This document shows, in pieces, positions 45,145 through 54,528 of a stretch of 64,000 bases of DNA (the first letter of the stretch is position 1; each line of letters begins with the position of its first letter). Origin of the DNA: an uncultured Alistipes sp. (lineage in GTDB: Bacteria; Bacteroidota; Bacteroidia; Bacteroidales; Rikenellaceae); the NCBI GenBank assembly GCA_947591475.1, contig CANQDE010000001.1, forward strand, positions 248,001 to 312,000. Direction: 5' to 3'. Under the pieces are notes generated by a model that was not told the origin of the DNA, made no database searches, and was given only the letters and a program-made list of their open reading frames with translations. A program made the position numbers and the translations under genes.

Positions 45145-45203
45145 CGATTGAGTGCGATGTCGTCGGCCCGAGATGAGTCCGGACATCCGAACGGATTTTT
45201 TAC

Positions 45204-47342
45204 ATGAAAAACGGATTTATGCGTGGCATCCTGCGGGGTGCGGTGTTCGTATCGGTTTGTGTGCCGGTTGTGGTTTCGGCGCAGGAACCGGTGTCGGTCG
45301 ACGCCGAGCAGGCGATCGACGAGGTGGTCGTTACGGGCACGGGTACCGAACACTACTTGAAAAGTGCGCCCGTGCAGACCGAAGTCATCACTGGCAAGAT
45401 GCTCCGGAGCTTTTCGGGACGCAGTTTCAGCGAGATTCTGGCAACGTTGAGCCCTTCGTTCGATGTGTCGCAGAGCGATATGGGCGCCGGCCTGTCGATG
45501 AACGGATTGGGCAATGCGTACATTCTGATTCTCGTCGACGGGAAACGGTTGCACGGCGATTTGGGCGGGCAGAACGATCTGGGACTGATCGATCCGGCCG
45601 ACATCGAGCGCATCGAAATCGTCAAGGGTGCTTCGTCGTCGTTGTACGGGTCGGATGCCATCGCGGGGGTCATCAACATCATCACGCGCAAGCATCGCGA
45701 ATGGCCCGTGATGGTGGAAAACACGACCCGCATCGGCAATTATTTCGATTTGCGCCAGCACAATGCGGTCGCTTTCACGGCCGGAAAGTTCGCTTCGTCG
45801 ACCAAGTTCTCGCTGCAGCATACCGACGGTTGGCAGAACTCCTCGCAGGAGCTCTATCGCGACAAACTCTATGAAAATTCGACGACGCAGACCGTAAGCG
45901 CCTATACCAACGAACGCATCGAGCAGGAACTTTCGTTCCGGCCGAACGATCGGTGGCAGTTCGGCGTTTCGGGCATGTACTACCGTAAATTGTTGCAGCA
46001 TCGGCCGGGCGGGCCTCGTTGGCGCTCTTACAATCCGCTTTATCACGATCAGGCTTACGGCATATCCGCCCAGTTCAAGCCCTCCGACCGGACGAAACTG
46101 CTGTTCGATGCCGACTGGAACCGTCATGCCTACTATTACGATTATTACCTGCAATACGTCGACGAGTTCTACGAATTGAGCGAGGTCAACGGCATTTTGA
46201 GACACGTTCCCGTCCATACGGTCTATTTCCCGGGCGATCGTTCGACCGAGAGCGACCAGCGCCGCTGGACGACGCATCTGCGCGGGGTCTTCGATTTGGG
46301 CGACCGGCATCGGTTGTCGGTCGGCACGGAGTGGATTCGCGACGCGCTGATTGCGCCCCATCGCATGATGGAGGAGCGGGCGGCGGCCAATACGGCGGCG
46401 CTCTATGCGCAAGACGAATGGAACATCGCTCCCTATTTCAACGTTACTTACGGCGGTCGGCTGGTCTATCACGAACAGTTCGGATGGACGGCGACGCCGA
46501 AAATTTCGTTGATGTACAAGGCCGGCGACTGGAATCTGCGCGCTTCGTGGGCCTGCGGATTCAAAACGCCTACCATCAAGGAGTTGTACTACTTCTATGA
46601 ACGGGCCATGATGGGCAAGTTGCGGATTTACATCGGCAACACCGAGTTGCGCCCGCAGCGGTCGGATTACTTTTCGTTCGGGCCGGAGTATCACGGCCGC
46701 CGATTCACTTTCAGCGTTACGGCTTCGTACAATCGAGTCAAGGAGATGATTGCTTTGGTCGGCGTGCCCGTTCCGCCCGAGTTCATCAGCGACGAGGGTA
46801 CGGAGTTCGACGGTGCCATGCAGTATGTCAACATGGAGGATGCCGAGGTGAAGTGCGTCGAAGCGACCTTCACGTGGCGGCCCGGAGCCGGTTTCACGGT
46901 CGGCGGCGGATATAGTTATACGGATGCTTGCGGGCATATCGTCGACGACGAGGCCTCGTCGGATGCAGGTTATACGGTCATCGAGCGGCGGGTGATCGAC
47001 GGCACGGCAGAACATCGCGGCAATCTGCGCGTCAACTGGGCGCACGATTGGAAGCGTTACGGACTGACGGTCGGTCTCTTCGGTCGCGGACAGACCGAAC
47101 GCTACTACAAGGAGTACGGCAATGCTCCGGGTTACGTATTGTGGCGGTTGACGACGAATCACCGCATCGGCAACTGGAAACGTTGGCATCTGGAGGTGGC
47201 CGTGGGCGTCGATAACCTGTTCGACCATGTGGAGCGGCATCCGTACGGTTACAATTACGGTACGACGACTGCCGGCCGCACCTATTTCGGCGAGATAACC
47301 GTGCGATTCGGGCAGGCGCAAAGCAACCGGAAAAAGAGGTGA
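45204..47342 (+). CDS. btuB: BtuB-type TonB-dependent receptor under riboswitch control
   Basis: Outer-membrane receptor that imports cobalamin or cobinamide using TonB energy. The 712-residue protein has a signal peptide ending VVVSAQ, a TonB-box-like DEVVVTGTGT (about 39-48), a plug domain (NAYILILVDGKRLHGDLGG, then RIEIVKGASSSLYGSDAIAGVINIITR) and a C-terminal 22-strand barrel. There is no carboxypeptidase-regulatory domain at the N-terminus. The B12 riboswitch directly upstream is strong evidence for a corrinoid substrate. The chelatase-like lipoprotein gene follows after 80 bases and a terminator comes after it, so the two form one unit. Confidence 0.9.
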   Translation: MKNGFMRGILRGAVFVSVCVPVVVSAQEPVSVDAEQAIDEVVVTGTGTEHYLKSAPVQTEVITGKMLRSFSGRSFSEILATLSPSFDVSQSDMGAGLSMNGLGNAYILILVDGKRLHGDLGGQNDLGLIDPADIERIEIVKGASSSLYGSDAIAGVINIITRKHREWPVMVENTTRIGNYFDLRQHNAVAFTAGKFASSTKFSLQHTDGWQNSSQELYRDKLYENSTTQTVSAYTNERIEQELSFRPNDRWQFGVSGMYYRKLLQHRPGGPRWRSYNPLYHDQAYGISAQFKPSDRTKLLFDADWNRHAYYYDYYLQYVDEFYELSEVNGILRHVPVHTVYFPGDRSTESDQRRWTTHLRGVFDLGDRHRLSVGTEWIRDALIAPHRMMEERAAANTAALYAQDEWNIAPYFNVTYGGRLVYHEQFGWTATPKISLMYKAGDWNLRASWACGFKTPTIKELYYFYERAMMGKLRIYIGNTELRPQRSDYFSFGPEYHGRRFTFSVTASYNRVKEMIALVGVPVPPEFISDEGTEFDGAMQYVNMEDAEVKCVEATFTWRPGAGFTVGGGYSYTDACGHIVDDEASSDAGYTVIERRVIDGTAEHRGNLRVNWAHDWKRYGLTVGLFGRGQTERYYKEYGNAPGYVLWRLTTNHRIGNWKRWHLEVAVGVDNLFDHVERHPYGYNYGTTTAGRTYFGEITVRFGQAQSNRKKR

Positions 47343-47422
47343 TTTTTTGTTAAAGAGATAGTTCCGAAAACCGGCAGAATTTCTATTGAGCAAGTGAATA
47401 AAACCATAAAAACAGAAAGGTT

Positions 47423-48403
47423 ATGAAAAAAATTTTCAGCATGTTGGTTTCGATGGCACTCATCGGAACGGTTTGCGGCAGCCTCACGGCTTGCGATGAC
47501 GACAACGATGGGGAGAAGATTCCCGCTGCGCTTCAGTACGAAAAGAAGCACGACACGGCGATTCTGCTCGTAACGTTCGGTTCGACCTACGACGAGCCGC
47601 ACGATACCTATGACAATCAGAAAGCTCAGTTCCAAGCGGCGTTCCCCGATGCCGACATCTTCTTCTCGTTCACGTCGGTTACCTGCATCAACCGTTGGTA
47701 CGCCGCTTCGGGCGAGCAGTTTATCACCCCCGACAAATGGCTCGGTTCGTTCATCGACAAGGGTTACAAGCATGTTTACGTGCAGTCGTTGCACGTCATC
47801 CCGGGCGAGGAGTTCCAGTTGTTGCGCGACAAGTACGTCAAATCGGACTACAACTTCCTCGTGCAGGACATGGAGCCTGCGCGTGAGGAGGCTCGCTGCG
47901 GTACGGCGCTGTTGACGAGCGACAAGGACATCGAAACGGTGGCCAAAGTGTTGGTCGATGCTTTCAAAACGCAGCTTCAGGCTGGTGAGGCCGTCGCTTT
48001 CATGGGCCACGGCAACCCCGTTTCGGACTACGACCACGCTAACGCCTCCTATGCGAATATCGAAAAAGCGATGCAGGCTTATGCGAAGTCGGCTTACGGA
48101 AACGAGCATGTGTTCGTCGGCACGGTGGATTATCCCGTCATGCTGATCGACTACGTGATCGACGAAATGAATGAAAAAGGCGTTTCGAAATCGACGTCCG
48201 TGAACCTGCATCCGTTGATGTCGATCGCCGGCGACCACGCCAACAACGATATGGCCGACGTGAACGACCCCGAGAGCTGGATTTCGACGATTAAGGCAGC
48301 CGGTTGGACGACCGTGAAGCCGACAGTCAAGGGGCTGGGCGACTACAAGGAGATCAACGACGTCTGGATTCAGCATCTGCGCGATGCGATTGCCGAAAAA
48401 TAA
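47423..48403 (+). CDS. CbiK-type cobaltochelatase, exported lipoprotein
   Basis: A 326-residue class II chelatase related to CbiK, which inserts cobalt into sirohydrochlorin. The N-terminus is a lipoprotein signal: hydrophobic MLVSMALIGTVCG, lipobox LTAC with Cys24, then DDDND. An acidic run right after the lipid Cys is the surface-export signal known in Bacteroidota. Active-site-like residues are kept: LHVIPGEEF (about 119-127), MGHGNP (about 194-199) and HPLMSIAGDHANNDMAD (about 270-286). It lies downstream of the btuB-like gene, under the same riboswitch. Enzyme activity outside the inner membrane, or a corrinoid- or metal-binding role, are both possible. Confidence 0.82.
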   Translation: MKKIFSMLVSMALIGTVCGSLTACDDDNDGEKIPAALQYEKKHDTAILLVTFGSTYDEPHDTYDNQKAQFQAAFPDADIFFSFTSVTCINRWYAASGEQFITPDKWLGSFIDKGYKHVYVQSLHVIPGEEFQLLRDKYVKSDYNFLVQDMEPAREEARCGTALLTSDKDIETVAKVLVDAFKTQLQAGEAVAFMGHGNPVSDYDHANASYANIEKAMQAYAKSAYGNEHVFVGTVDYPVMLIDYVIDEMNEKGVSKSTSVNLHPLMSIAGDHANNDMADVNDPESWISTIKAAGWTTVKPTVKGLGDYKEINDVWIQHLRDAIAEK

Positions 48404-48420
48404 GCGTCGATTTTTGATTC

Positions 48421-48461
48421 CAAGCAATACAGACCTGAACGGCCTGTATTGCTTGTTTTAG
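48421..48461 (+). terminator. Terminator of the btuB-cbiK unit
   Basis: CAAGCAATACAG and CTGTATTGCTTG form a perfect 12-base stem followed by TTTTA. Confidence 0.88.
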
Positions 48462-48472
48462 CAAAAAATAAT

Positions 48473-48743
48473 GGCGATTACATACAAATTTACACCGACG
48501 GTAATCCCAAACCGTATCACTTCGCGGGTTGCGACTGAAGCCCCTCCCAAGGCGGATTTGCGGAACAAGTTCCGCTTCTGCTGTGGCGGCTCGGCAATCC
48601 GAGCAAGCTCGATTGCGCTCGCCTGCGGCCGCAGTTGGGGGTGGGTCCAATTTGTAAACGCGGCTTCGCCGCGAGCGACACGACCGACGGCAAGGTAAAA
48701 CCATGCACAAACTCGATTCGGTGTAAAATAGTATATAGTTACC
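48473..48743 (+). repeat. Dispersed repeat family A, copy 2
   Basis: 271 bp. It starts GGCGATTACATACAAATTTA and ends GTAAAATAGTATATAGTTACC. The interior is nearly identical to copy 1 between GCGGATTTGCGG and GCGGCCGCAGTTGGGG. It occupies the gap before the next receptor gene, and its right end lies 18 bases before that gene's ATG. Confidence 0.8.
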
Positions 48744-48761
48744 AAAATAATAATAGAAGCG

Positions 48762-51062
48762 ATGAAGAGACTGAAATACGGATTGCTTTGTGCCGCTTTG
48801 TCGGCGGCTTTCTTTGCACAGGCGCAGCAGGCCGTTACGGGCCGTGTTACGGATGCCGAGACCGGTGCGCCGATCGTCGGCGCGACCGTGCGCGTAGAGC
48901 GAACGCTGACCGGTGCCACGGCCGACAATAACGGTGAATTTCGCATTGCCCATGCGGCTCCCGATGCGGTGCTGCGGGTGAGCCATTTGAGTTATGAATC
49001 GCAGACGGTCGCATTGGATGGACGCACGTTGGGCATCGAAATCCGATTGAAGCCTTCGCAGCTCAATATCGGACAGGTCGTCGTAACCGGTACCGGTACG
49101 CACCGCAGGGCCGACGATGCGCCGGTTCCCATGACCATCTTGACCGATAAGGAGTTGCAGGAGGGCGTCATGACGAACCTTGAAGATGCGCTGTTGAAGT
49201 CCGATCCGTCGTTCGCCATCACGCCGCTCGGTTCAATGGGGTCGTCGATCACGATGAACGGCCTTGACGACACCTATATCCTCTTTTTGGTCGACGGACA
49301 GCGCATGCTCGGCAGCGGTACGGGGGCGCCCGACCTCACGCGCATCGACATGGCCAACGTCAAACGCATCGAGATTCTCGACGGCGCGGCTTCGATGCTC
49401 TACGGTTCCGACGCCATCGCCGGCGTGGTGAACATCATCACCGACGATCCGCGTTCGGGTGTCGAATTGTCGACCCGCGCTTCGCTGCGCAACCACGGAC
49501 GTTACGAACATTCGGTCGGCCTCGATGCCAAGGAGGGCAAGTTGGGGGTTTATACCTCGTTCGTCCATCAGCAGGCCGACGGTTGGCGGCTCAATCCGTT
49601 GGAGGAGAACAAGAACGGCGAGTTGGTTCCTTCGGCGCGCATGGCCTCGTTCGCGATGGCGTCGAATACCGTTTCGCAGCGGTTCACTTACGACTTCGCT
49701 CGCGGTTTGAGTGTTTATGCCGAGGGTTCGTATTATCATTACGACCAGTTGCGTCCGCGTTCGATCGACAACGAAAAGACGAGCTACAAATACGATCTCG
49801 GACACCAGAATTACACCTACGGCGCCGGTCTGAAATACATCGTCAGCGATCGGGTTTCGCTCTTCGCCGATTTCCATTCGGACAATTACACATCGACCTA
49901 CGACTATTTCGTCGCCAGCGGCGATTTGCGTCCGGGCGATACGGAGACCCGCATAGCGACGCGCTTTTACAAGGCTTCGTTGAAGGGTATTTTCAAGCTG
50001 GATCGCCACAACCGGCTTTCGGCGGGGCTCGAATACCTCGACGACCGTTTGGACGACTACCTGTCGACTTCGGCCACGTTGCCGACGGCGGTCGGCAATT
50101 ATACCTTGTCGGCCTATTTGCAGGACGAGGTAACGATCAATCGCCATTGGCAGGCGCTCGTCGGGCTGCGTTATCTTTATCACGAACGGATGGGCAGCCA
50201 TGCGACGCCCAACGTCTCCGTGATGTACCGCGCAGGCGGATTCAAGGCGCGTGCTTCGTATGCTTCGGGTTACAAGACGCCGGCCTTGTCCGAAATCTAT
50301 ACGTTCAACGTCAGTAAGGATGGCGCGTTGACCATCGGCAACGAAGACCTCCGTCCCGAAAAGAGCCACTACGCTTCGCTCAATCTGGAGTACGGCACCG
50401 GACGGATGAACTTTTCGGTAACCGGATTCTACAATCGGCTGATCGACAAGGTGGAAGTGGAGTCGTTCGAGGTGTCGGACGAGGAGTTGCGGCACTATCA
50501 GTCGATCTACGGCGACGGCGTTACGCAGCAGATCGTCAAGAAACGCAGCAACATCGACAAGGCCCGTATCGCCGGTGTAACGATTGCGGCGCAGGCCTAT
50601 CTCGGTGCCGGATTCTCCGTTCGCGGCGCCTATAACTTCATCGACGGCACCAACCTTTCGGCGCCCGACGGTACGGACGATCGTTTGGACAAGAACATCC
50701 GCCATGCCGGCAATCTGTCGGCCGATTGGGAGCATGTGTGGAACAAATACACGTTGCACGTCGAACTGAATGGGCGTATGAGCGGCAAACGTTATTCTTC
50801 GACCTATTCGCCGCGCATCGGCGATGCTCCGGCTTATTCGTTGTGGGATTTGGTTACGACCCATACGTTCCGGTTGGGACGGCTGATTCTGACGCCGACC
50901 ATCGGCATCGAGAACCTGTTCGATTATCGCGATGACCGCCCGGCTTACCTTCATTACACCAATGCTTCGGGCAAGGCGGCCGCGACCATGTCGCCTTATG
51001 CGACCCTCACGCCCGGACGGACTTACTTTTTCTCGTTGGGCATCCGCCTGCGCAGCAAGTAG
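48762..51062 (+). CDS. TonB-dependent receptor with carboxypeptidase-regulatory domain
   Basis: A 766-residue outer-membrane receptor. Signal peptide (AALSAAFFAQAQ), a carboxypeptidase-regulatory-like domain (about 22-100; VTGRVTDAETGAPIVGATVRVERTLTG in two pieces), a TonB-box-like VVVTGTGT, a plug domain (DTYILFLVDGQRM and RIEILDGAASMLYGSDAIAGVVNIIT) and a C-terminal barrel. The plug resembles that of the btuB-like receptor, and the FRLG/NLFDYRDDRPAY segment near the end is like iron-siderophore or cobalamin receptors. No riboswitch precedes it. A corrinoid or iron substrate is inferred only from neighbourhood. Confidence 0.88.
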   Translation: MKRLKYGLLCAALSAAFFAQAQQAVTGRVTDAETGAPIVGATVRVERTLTGATADNNGEFRIAHAAPDAVLRVSHLSYESQTVALDGRTLGIEIRLKPSQLNIGQVVVTGTGTHRRADDAPVPMTILTDKELQEGVMTNLEDALLKSDPSFAITPLGSMGSSITMNGLDDTYILFLVDGQRMLGSGTGAPDLTRIDMANVKRIEILDGAASMLYGSDAIAGVVNIITDDPRSGVELSTRASLRNHGRYEHSVGLDAKEGKLGVYTSFVHQQADGWRLNPLEENKNGELVPSARMASFAMASNTVSQRFTYDFARGLSVYAEGSYYHYDQLRPRSIDNEKTSYKYDLGHQNYTYGAGLKYIVSDRVSLFADFHSDNYTSTYDYFVASGDLRPGDTETRIATRFYKASLKGIFKLDRHNRLSAGLEYLDDRLDDYLSTSATLPTAVGNYTLSAYLQDEVTINRHWQALVGLRYLYHERMGSHATPNVSVMYRAGGFKARASYASGYKTPALSEIYTFNVSKDGALTIGNEDLRPEKSHYASLNLEYGTGRMNFSVTGFYNRLIDKVEVESFEVSDEELRHYQSIYGDGVTQQIVKKRSNIDKARIAGVTIAAQAYLGAGFSVRGAYNFIDGTNLSAPDGTDDRLDKNIRHAGNLSADWEHVWNKYTLHVELNGRMSGKRYSSTYSPRIGDAPAYSLWDLVTTHTFRLGRLILTPTIGIENLFDYRDDRPAYLHYTNASGKAAATMSPYATLTPGRTYFFSLGIRLRSK

Positions 51063-51137
51063 GGTGCGGCCCGAAATGAAAGTAAATCGGTAGCGACCAC
51101 GATCATCGTGAGCAAGATGGCCGTCGATCGCGTTAAT

Positions 51138-51166
51138 AAAAATCCGGCATTTCGCCGGATTTTTTT
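51138..51166 (+). terminator. Terminator after the receptor gene
   Basis: AAAATCCGGC and GCCGGATTTT form a stem with an ATTTC loop and a T-run. It marks the end of the GC-rich chromosomal part. Confidence 0.85.
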
Positions 51167-51167
51167 G

Positions 51168-51248
51168 TATCTTTGGCTTTGCCGAAGATACTTTCGCTCG
51201 GCAAAATGCAAGTAAACTTGCTTTTGCCCTTGCTTATTCGTATCTTTG
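51168..51248 (+). repeat. Short repeat family C, copy 2
   Basis: Inverted relative to 36524-36604. It begins and ends with TATCTTTG (51168-51175 and 51241-51248), so it carries two -7 boxes pointing right, towards the AT-rich region. The interior holds GCCGAAGATACTTTCGCTCG. Confidence 0.7.
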
Positions 51249-51757
51249 AGATGGATGGCAGTTTTAATTCACTACCAATGAAATAGATGAATTTCTCATA
51301 AGAAAGGGCAACGGATAAATAAGTTGCAAAGAGTTTGTAATCACTTCATCTTACAGTATTCCCAAATAACCTTGTACAAATATAAAAACTATATCTTTGA
51401 CAACAAAATTTTATTTTAATTTCCTCAAAAAAAATATATAAATAATATAGCCATATAAGAGACAGGGTAACAGGGAAGCAACAAGGATAAATAATATATA
51501 GTACCTTATGTACAAAATTGGCGCAAAATAGGAAGACATCAAGTAATATATACTACGAATATATTACTGAACTAAATAAGCTTACGTTATCTCTATATCA
51601 AGATACTTTATCTGTCAATTCTACTTGATGTAATAACTATAGAAGGATAATAAAAGCAGTAAGTGTGGTAGAATACTACGATTCCTATTCTATAATACAG
51701 TTCAAGATTATATCTAATTATGAGTCTGTGAGGAATAAGTAAAAAAAGTATATAAAA
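51249..51757. other. AT-rich gap without recognisable genes
   Basis: About 500 bases, much richer in A and T than everything to the left, with stops in all frames. TTG (51372-51374), a 17-base spacer and TATCTTTG (51392-51399) form a possible plus-strand promoter, but no open frame follows. It may be the decayed edge of an acquired island or hold an RNA gene that I cannot recognise. Confidence 0.5.
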
Positions 51758-51760
51758 TAT

Positions 51761-52476
51761 GCCAAAATTTCAGAGATAGAATTTTGGGCCATATTACGGA
51801 TGTCTTGTCTGGATTTGGAGGTTCGCCAGACCGCCGAATTTCTGCATCTGAATTATGTTACCGTTAATCGGATTTATACAAAACTTCGCTCTCGTTCCGC
51901 TGATCTTTGCGAGGATGAAGATCCTTTCGAAAACGGGGAAGTAGGACTTGATGAAAGTTATTTCGGTGCACGCTGAAGTAGAGGCAAACGAGGCCACGGC
52001 ACTGCCGGAAAAACGACTGTGTTCGGAATGCTCAAATGCGGAGATAAAGTATATACGCAAATTATCATATATTGTTCAATCAAAAAGTTATTGCCAATTA
52101 TAAAGGAGGATATCGGCTCCGATACCGTCATTTACAGCGATGTATGCAGGAACAATAACAGGCTGAACAATTATGGCAATAAGAAGCATTGTCGTGTCAA
52201 ATATGATTACAACGTTTTTACCGACGGGCCCAATCATATAAACGGTATCGAAAACTTTTGGGAACTGCGCAAAGTCAAACCAACCAAGTTCCTGTTTTAC
52301 AAAAATATACATTCTATCTACTCATTAAAGAATGTGAATTCAGGTACAACTACAAAAACAAAAACTTATATCTGAAACTTCTCAATATTGTAGAGAAACA
52401 CCTTTATTCTAATCTTGAACCTATAATTATTTTAGAACAGGAACCCTATATTTATCGCCCGTCGAAGAAGCCTTGA
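51761..52476 (+). pseudogene. Degenerate IS1595-type (ISXO2-like) transposase
   Basis: The first frame reads AKISEIEFWAILRMSCLDLE and continues to VGLDESYFGAR, where a TGA (51974-51976) interrupts it. It then resumes in the same frame with SRGKRGHGTAGKTTVFGMLK, TVIYSDVCRNNN and NHINGIENFWELRK. Near 52290 the match shifts to another frame, giving LLIKECEFRYNYKNKNLY. This order (DESYFGAR, GRGAAGKTPVFG-like, YSDG-like, HINGIENFW, ECEFRFN-like) is that of IS1595-family DDE transposases. The start is missing and the ends were not located. About 160 bases with no gene separate it from the next gene. Confidence 0.8.
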
Positions 52477-52637
52477 TTTTCGATTTTAAGAATAGTTTAC
52501 CCAACAGAGTGTACATACAATGCCGAAAGAGGTTGCCGAAGTCTCCCACTGCGACGGCCAACAAATCCCCAAGCAACTTGATCAAATTCTAAATTAACTC
52601 CATAATACAAGTCAACCCTGTTTTCATAGTCCCCAAA

Positions 52638-54524
52638 TCACTTTTTAGTAATTTTATACCAGCAATTATGGCCGTTTACATTAACTTTCGTCACACAAAT
52701 CATGTGTGTAGGTGAATGCAACGTCATACTGCCCTGCGGAGGGCTGTATTGAGGTCCACGACTATCTCCACCGGGAGCATTGCGTCCGAATCGGCGTATG
52801 ACATTACCATTGCTGTCCGTAACAACAATCATAGTGCAAGCATCGCACAAGTTCCATTCGAAGATAAAATTGCACGGCCCATCCCCCATTTCATAGTAGT
52901 TCTTGGATTGTCCCTGTGCAGGCGATGAATGTTCATACACAACGGGCTTGGGCGTAAGCGGTATTTTGCGACCATTCTGCAAATTCGTCACAGGCTCATT
53001 ATGGACTGTAGTCGAGTTGGTTTCATAGCTTACTTTCGACGCAATGACGAATATATTTTCGTCTATGCGGGCAGTAACTGTAAATTCTCCCGTCAAACCA
53101 CTGTCGGTCGGCGGCAAGACACCGCTCACCGAACCTATAATGCCGAGACTGCACTGCGGCAGTAGCGGCTGTCCATTAATATTCCTAACTGTCAGTAGTT
53201 TGACATCAACCATATTCGGTTCCATAAGGATATTTTCCCTATCCTTAAACTCTTCGATAATAACAGATTTTTGTTTATATGCGGGATTTTTCGTCGATAT
53301 AATTTCTATTCGGGAATCCTCCTTGGCTGTTACAGGAAAAATGCCATTACTGTTGCTGATTTCATTAACAGCCTCCTCGTTACCCGCAGGGTCTATTATT
53401 TTAATAACATTTTCCACTCCAGGTATCGGATAACCGTTTATGCTGTCAGTATTTATAAACTCCGCAAGATAGGGTTCAGACTCAAGCCATATGGTGCGTA
53501 TGCTGTCGCTCTGCTTTATAAACTGTTCGACATTCCACGGGCCTCCCTCCAGTTCTCCATCCTTATAATGAACCTTGCTTGCTTTGACAGCTATAGTCGA
53601 CAACACGAACGCATCATTATAGACGGCAATACCTTTACCGTCGATGCTCGTTCTAACCTGTCGACTTTCGGTATGTCTGCTGGCACCAGGGTGAGTAATC
53701 GTTACGATACATACGGCATCTGGTATCGGCTGGCGGGTCTCTCTATTCTTCACGAAAAATGTAAACCGCTCTTTTAGAGGTCTTAGCCGCAAAGCGGTAT
53801 TGTCACCAACACTAAGCAGCGAACGACAGGGAATATTCATTTTCACCGTGTCGGCATACCCGTAGCAGGAACCTTGTATTTCCCCGATGACCGAACAGTA
53901 ACGCATCTGTCTGAATGTTGCGACACCAGCGGCATTGGTACGTGCGGAATCAACTTTCTCACAACCGTTATCGGTATATCGGCATACGACCGCAGCATCG
54001 GGAAGCACATCCATGGTCTCCTTATCCAAAAGTTTTATAAAAATATCCTCACGAAGCGGCTTCATCTTCAGATTAACGTGCCGTCTGAAATGGAATAAGA
54101 ACCGCTCCGATATATCTTCATAACACGGACACGATGCCGAAAATGTAACATTTCCTAAACAATAAAACACATAGCTGAATACGCTGCACGGCCAATCGGT
54201 AAAGACGGTATTGCCCCTGTCATCAGTAGTCTGCGTACGCTTGATAGTCTTGGTGCAGAAAAAGCGTCCGTCGTGCCACAGATAATGAGCATCATACGAC
54301 ATACTGACATCCTGACCGCTTATCGATTCACGGCTCTCGGCATCGAGACAGGTTACCGCAATATCCTTGTTGCACTTTATGAACAGCAACAACGGCAAAA
54401 GAAGCAAAAGAAACCACCACCATCGAAACGGATGCTTCATCTGAAGAGTATACACATTAAACTCCTCTCTGTATCTTACATTAGTGTCGAACTTTATGGT
54501 AGGATATATTTTGTCTTTTGCCAT
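52638..54524 (-). CDS. Membrane-anchored protein of transthyretin/Ig-like modules
   Basis: A 628-residue protein and the last gene of the nine-gene island operon. Residues 1-34 are a short basic cytoplasmic tail, 35-49 (WWWFLLLLLPLLLFI) a membrane anchor, and by the positive-inside rule the remainder is periplasmic. It shows repeated modules of about 80-100 residues of carboxypeptidase-regulatory/transthyretin pattern: LDAESRESISGQDV, LDKETMDVLPDAAV, KNRETRQPIPDAVC and RNINGQPLLPQCS, each followed by a TN/TDxxG turn. Many Cys suggest disulfides. The C-terminal 90 residues (GPCNFIFEWNLCDACTMIVVTD) form a distinct module. No function is known. Confidence 0.75.
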   Translation of the reverse strand: MAKDKIYPTIKFDTNVRYREEFNVYTLQMKHPFRWWWFLLLLLPLLLFIKCNKDIAVTCLDAESRESISGQDVSMSYDAHYLWHDGRFFCTKTIKRTQTTDDRGNTVFTDWPCSVFSYVFYCLGNVTFSASCPCYEDISERFLFHFRRHVNLKMKPLREDIFIKLLDKETMDVLPDAAVVCRYTDNGCEKVDSARTNAAGVATFRQMRYCSVIGEIQGSCYGYADTVKMNIPCRSLLSVGDNTALRLRPLKERFTFFVKNRETRQPIPDAVCIVTITHPGASRHTESRQVRTSIDGKGIAVYNDAFVLSTIAVKASKVHYKDGELEGGPWNVEQFIKQSDSIRTIWLESEPYLAEFINTDSINGYPIPGVENVIKIIDPAGNEEAVNEISNSNGIFPVTAKEDSRIEIISTKNPAYKQKSVIIEEFKDRENILMEPNMVDVKLLTVRNINGQPLLPQCSLGIIGSVSGVLPPTDSGLTGEFTVTARIDENIFVIASKVSYETNSTTVHNEPVTNLQNGRKIPLTPKPVVYEHSSPAQGQSKNYYEMGDGPCNFIFEWNLCDACTMIVVTDSNGNVIRRFGRNAPGGDSRGPQYSPPQGSMTLHSPTHMICVTKVNVNGHNCWYKITKK

Positions 54525-54528
54525 AACT

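Noticed and set aside
43002..47393. A continuous minus-strand frame of more than 1400 codons covering cobO, antisense to the riboswitch and btuB
   Set aside because: Only the last 191 codons encode a recognisable protein (cobO). The rest lies out of frame with cbiA, then antisense to the riboswitch and receptor; stops are rare because of base composition.
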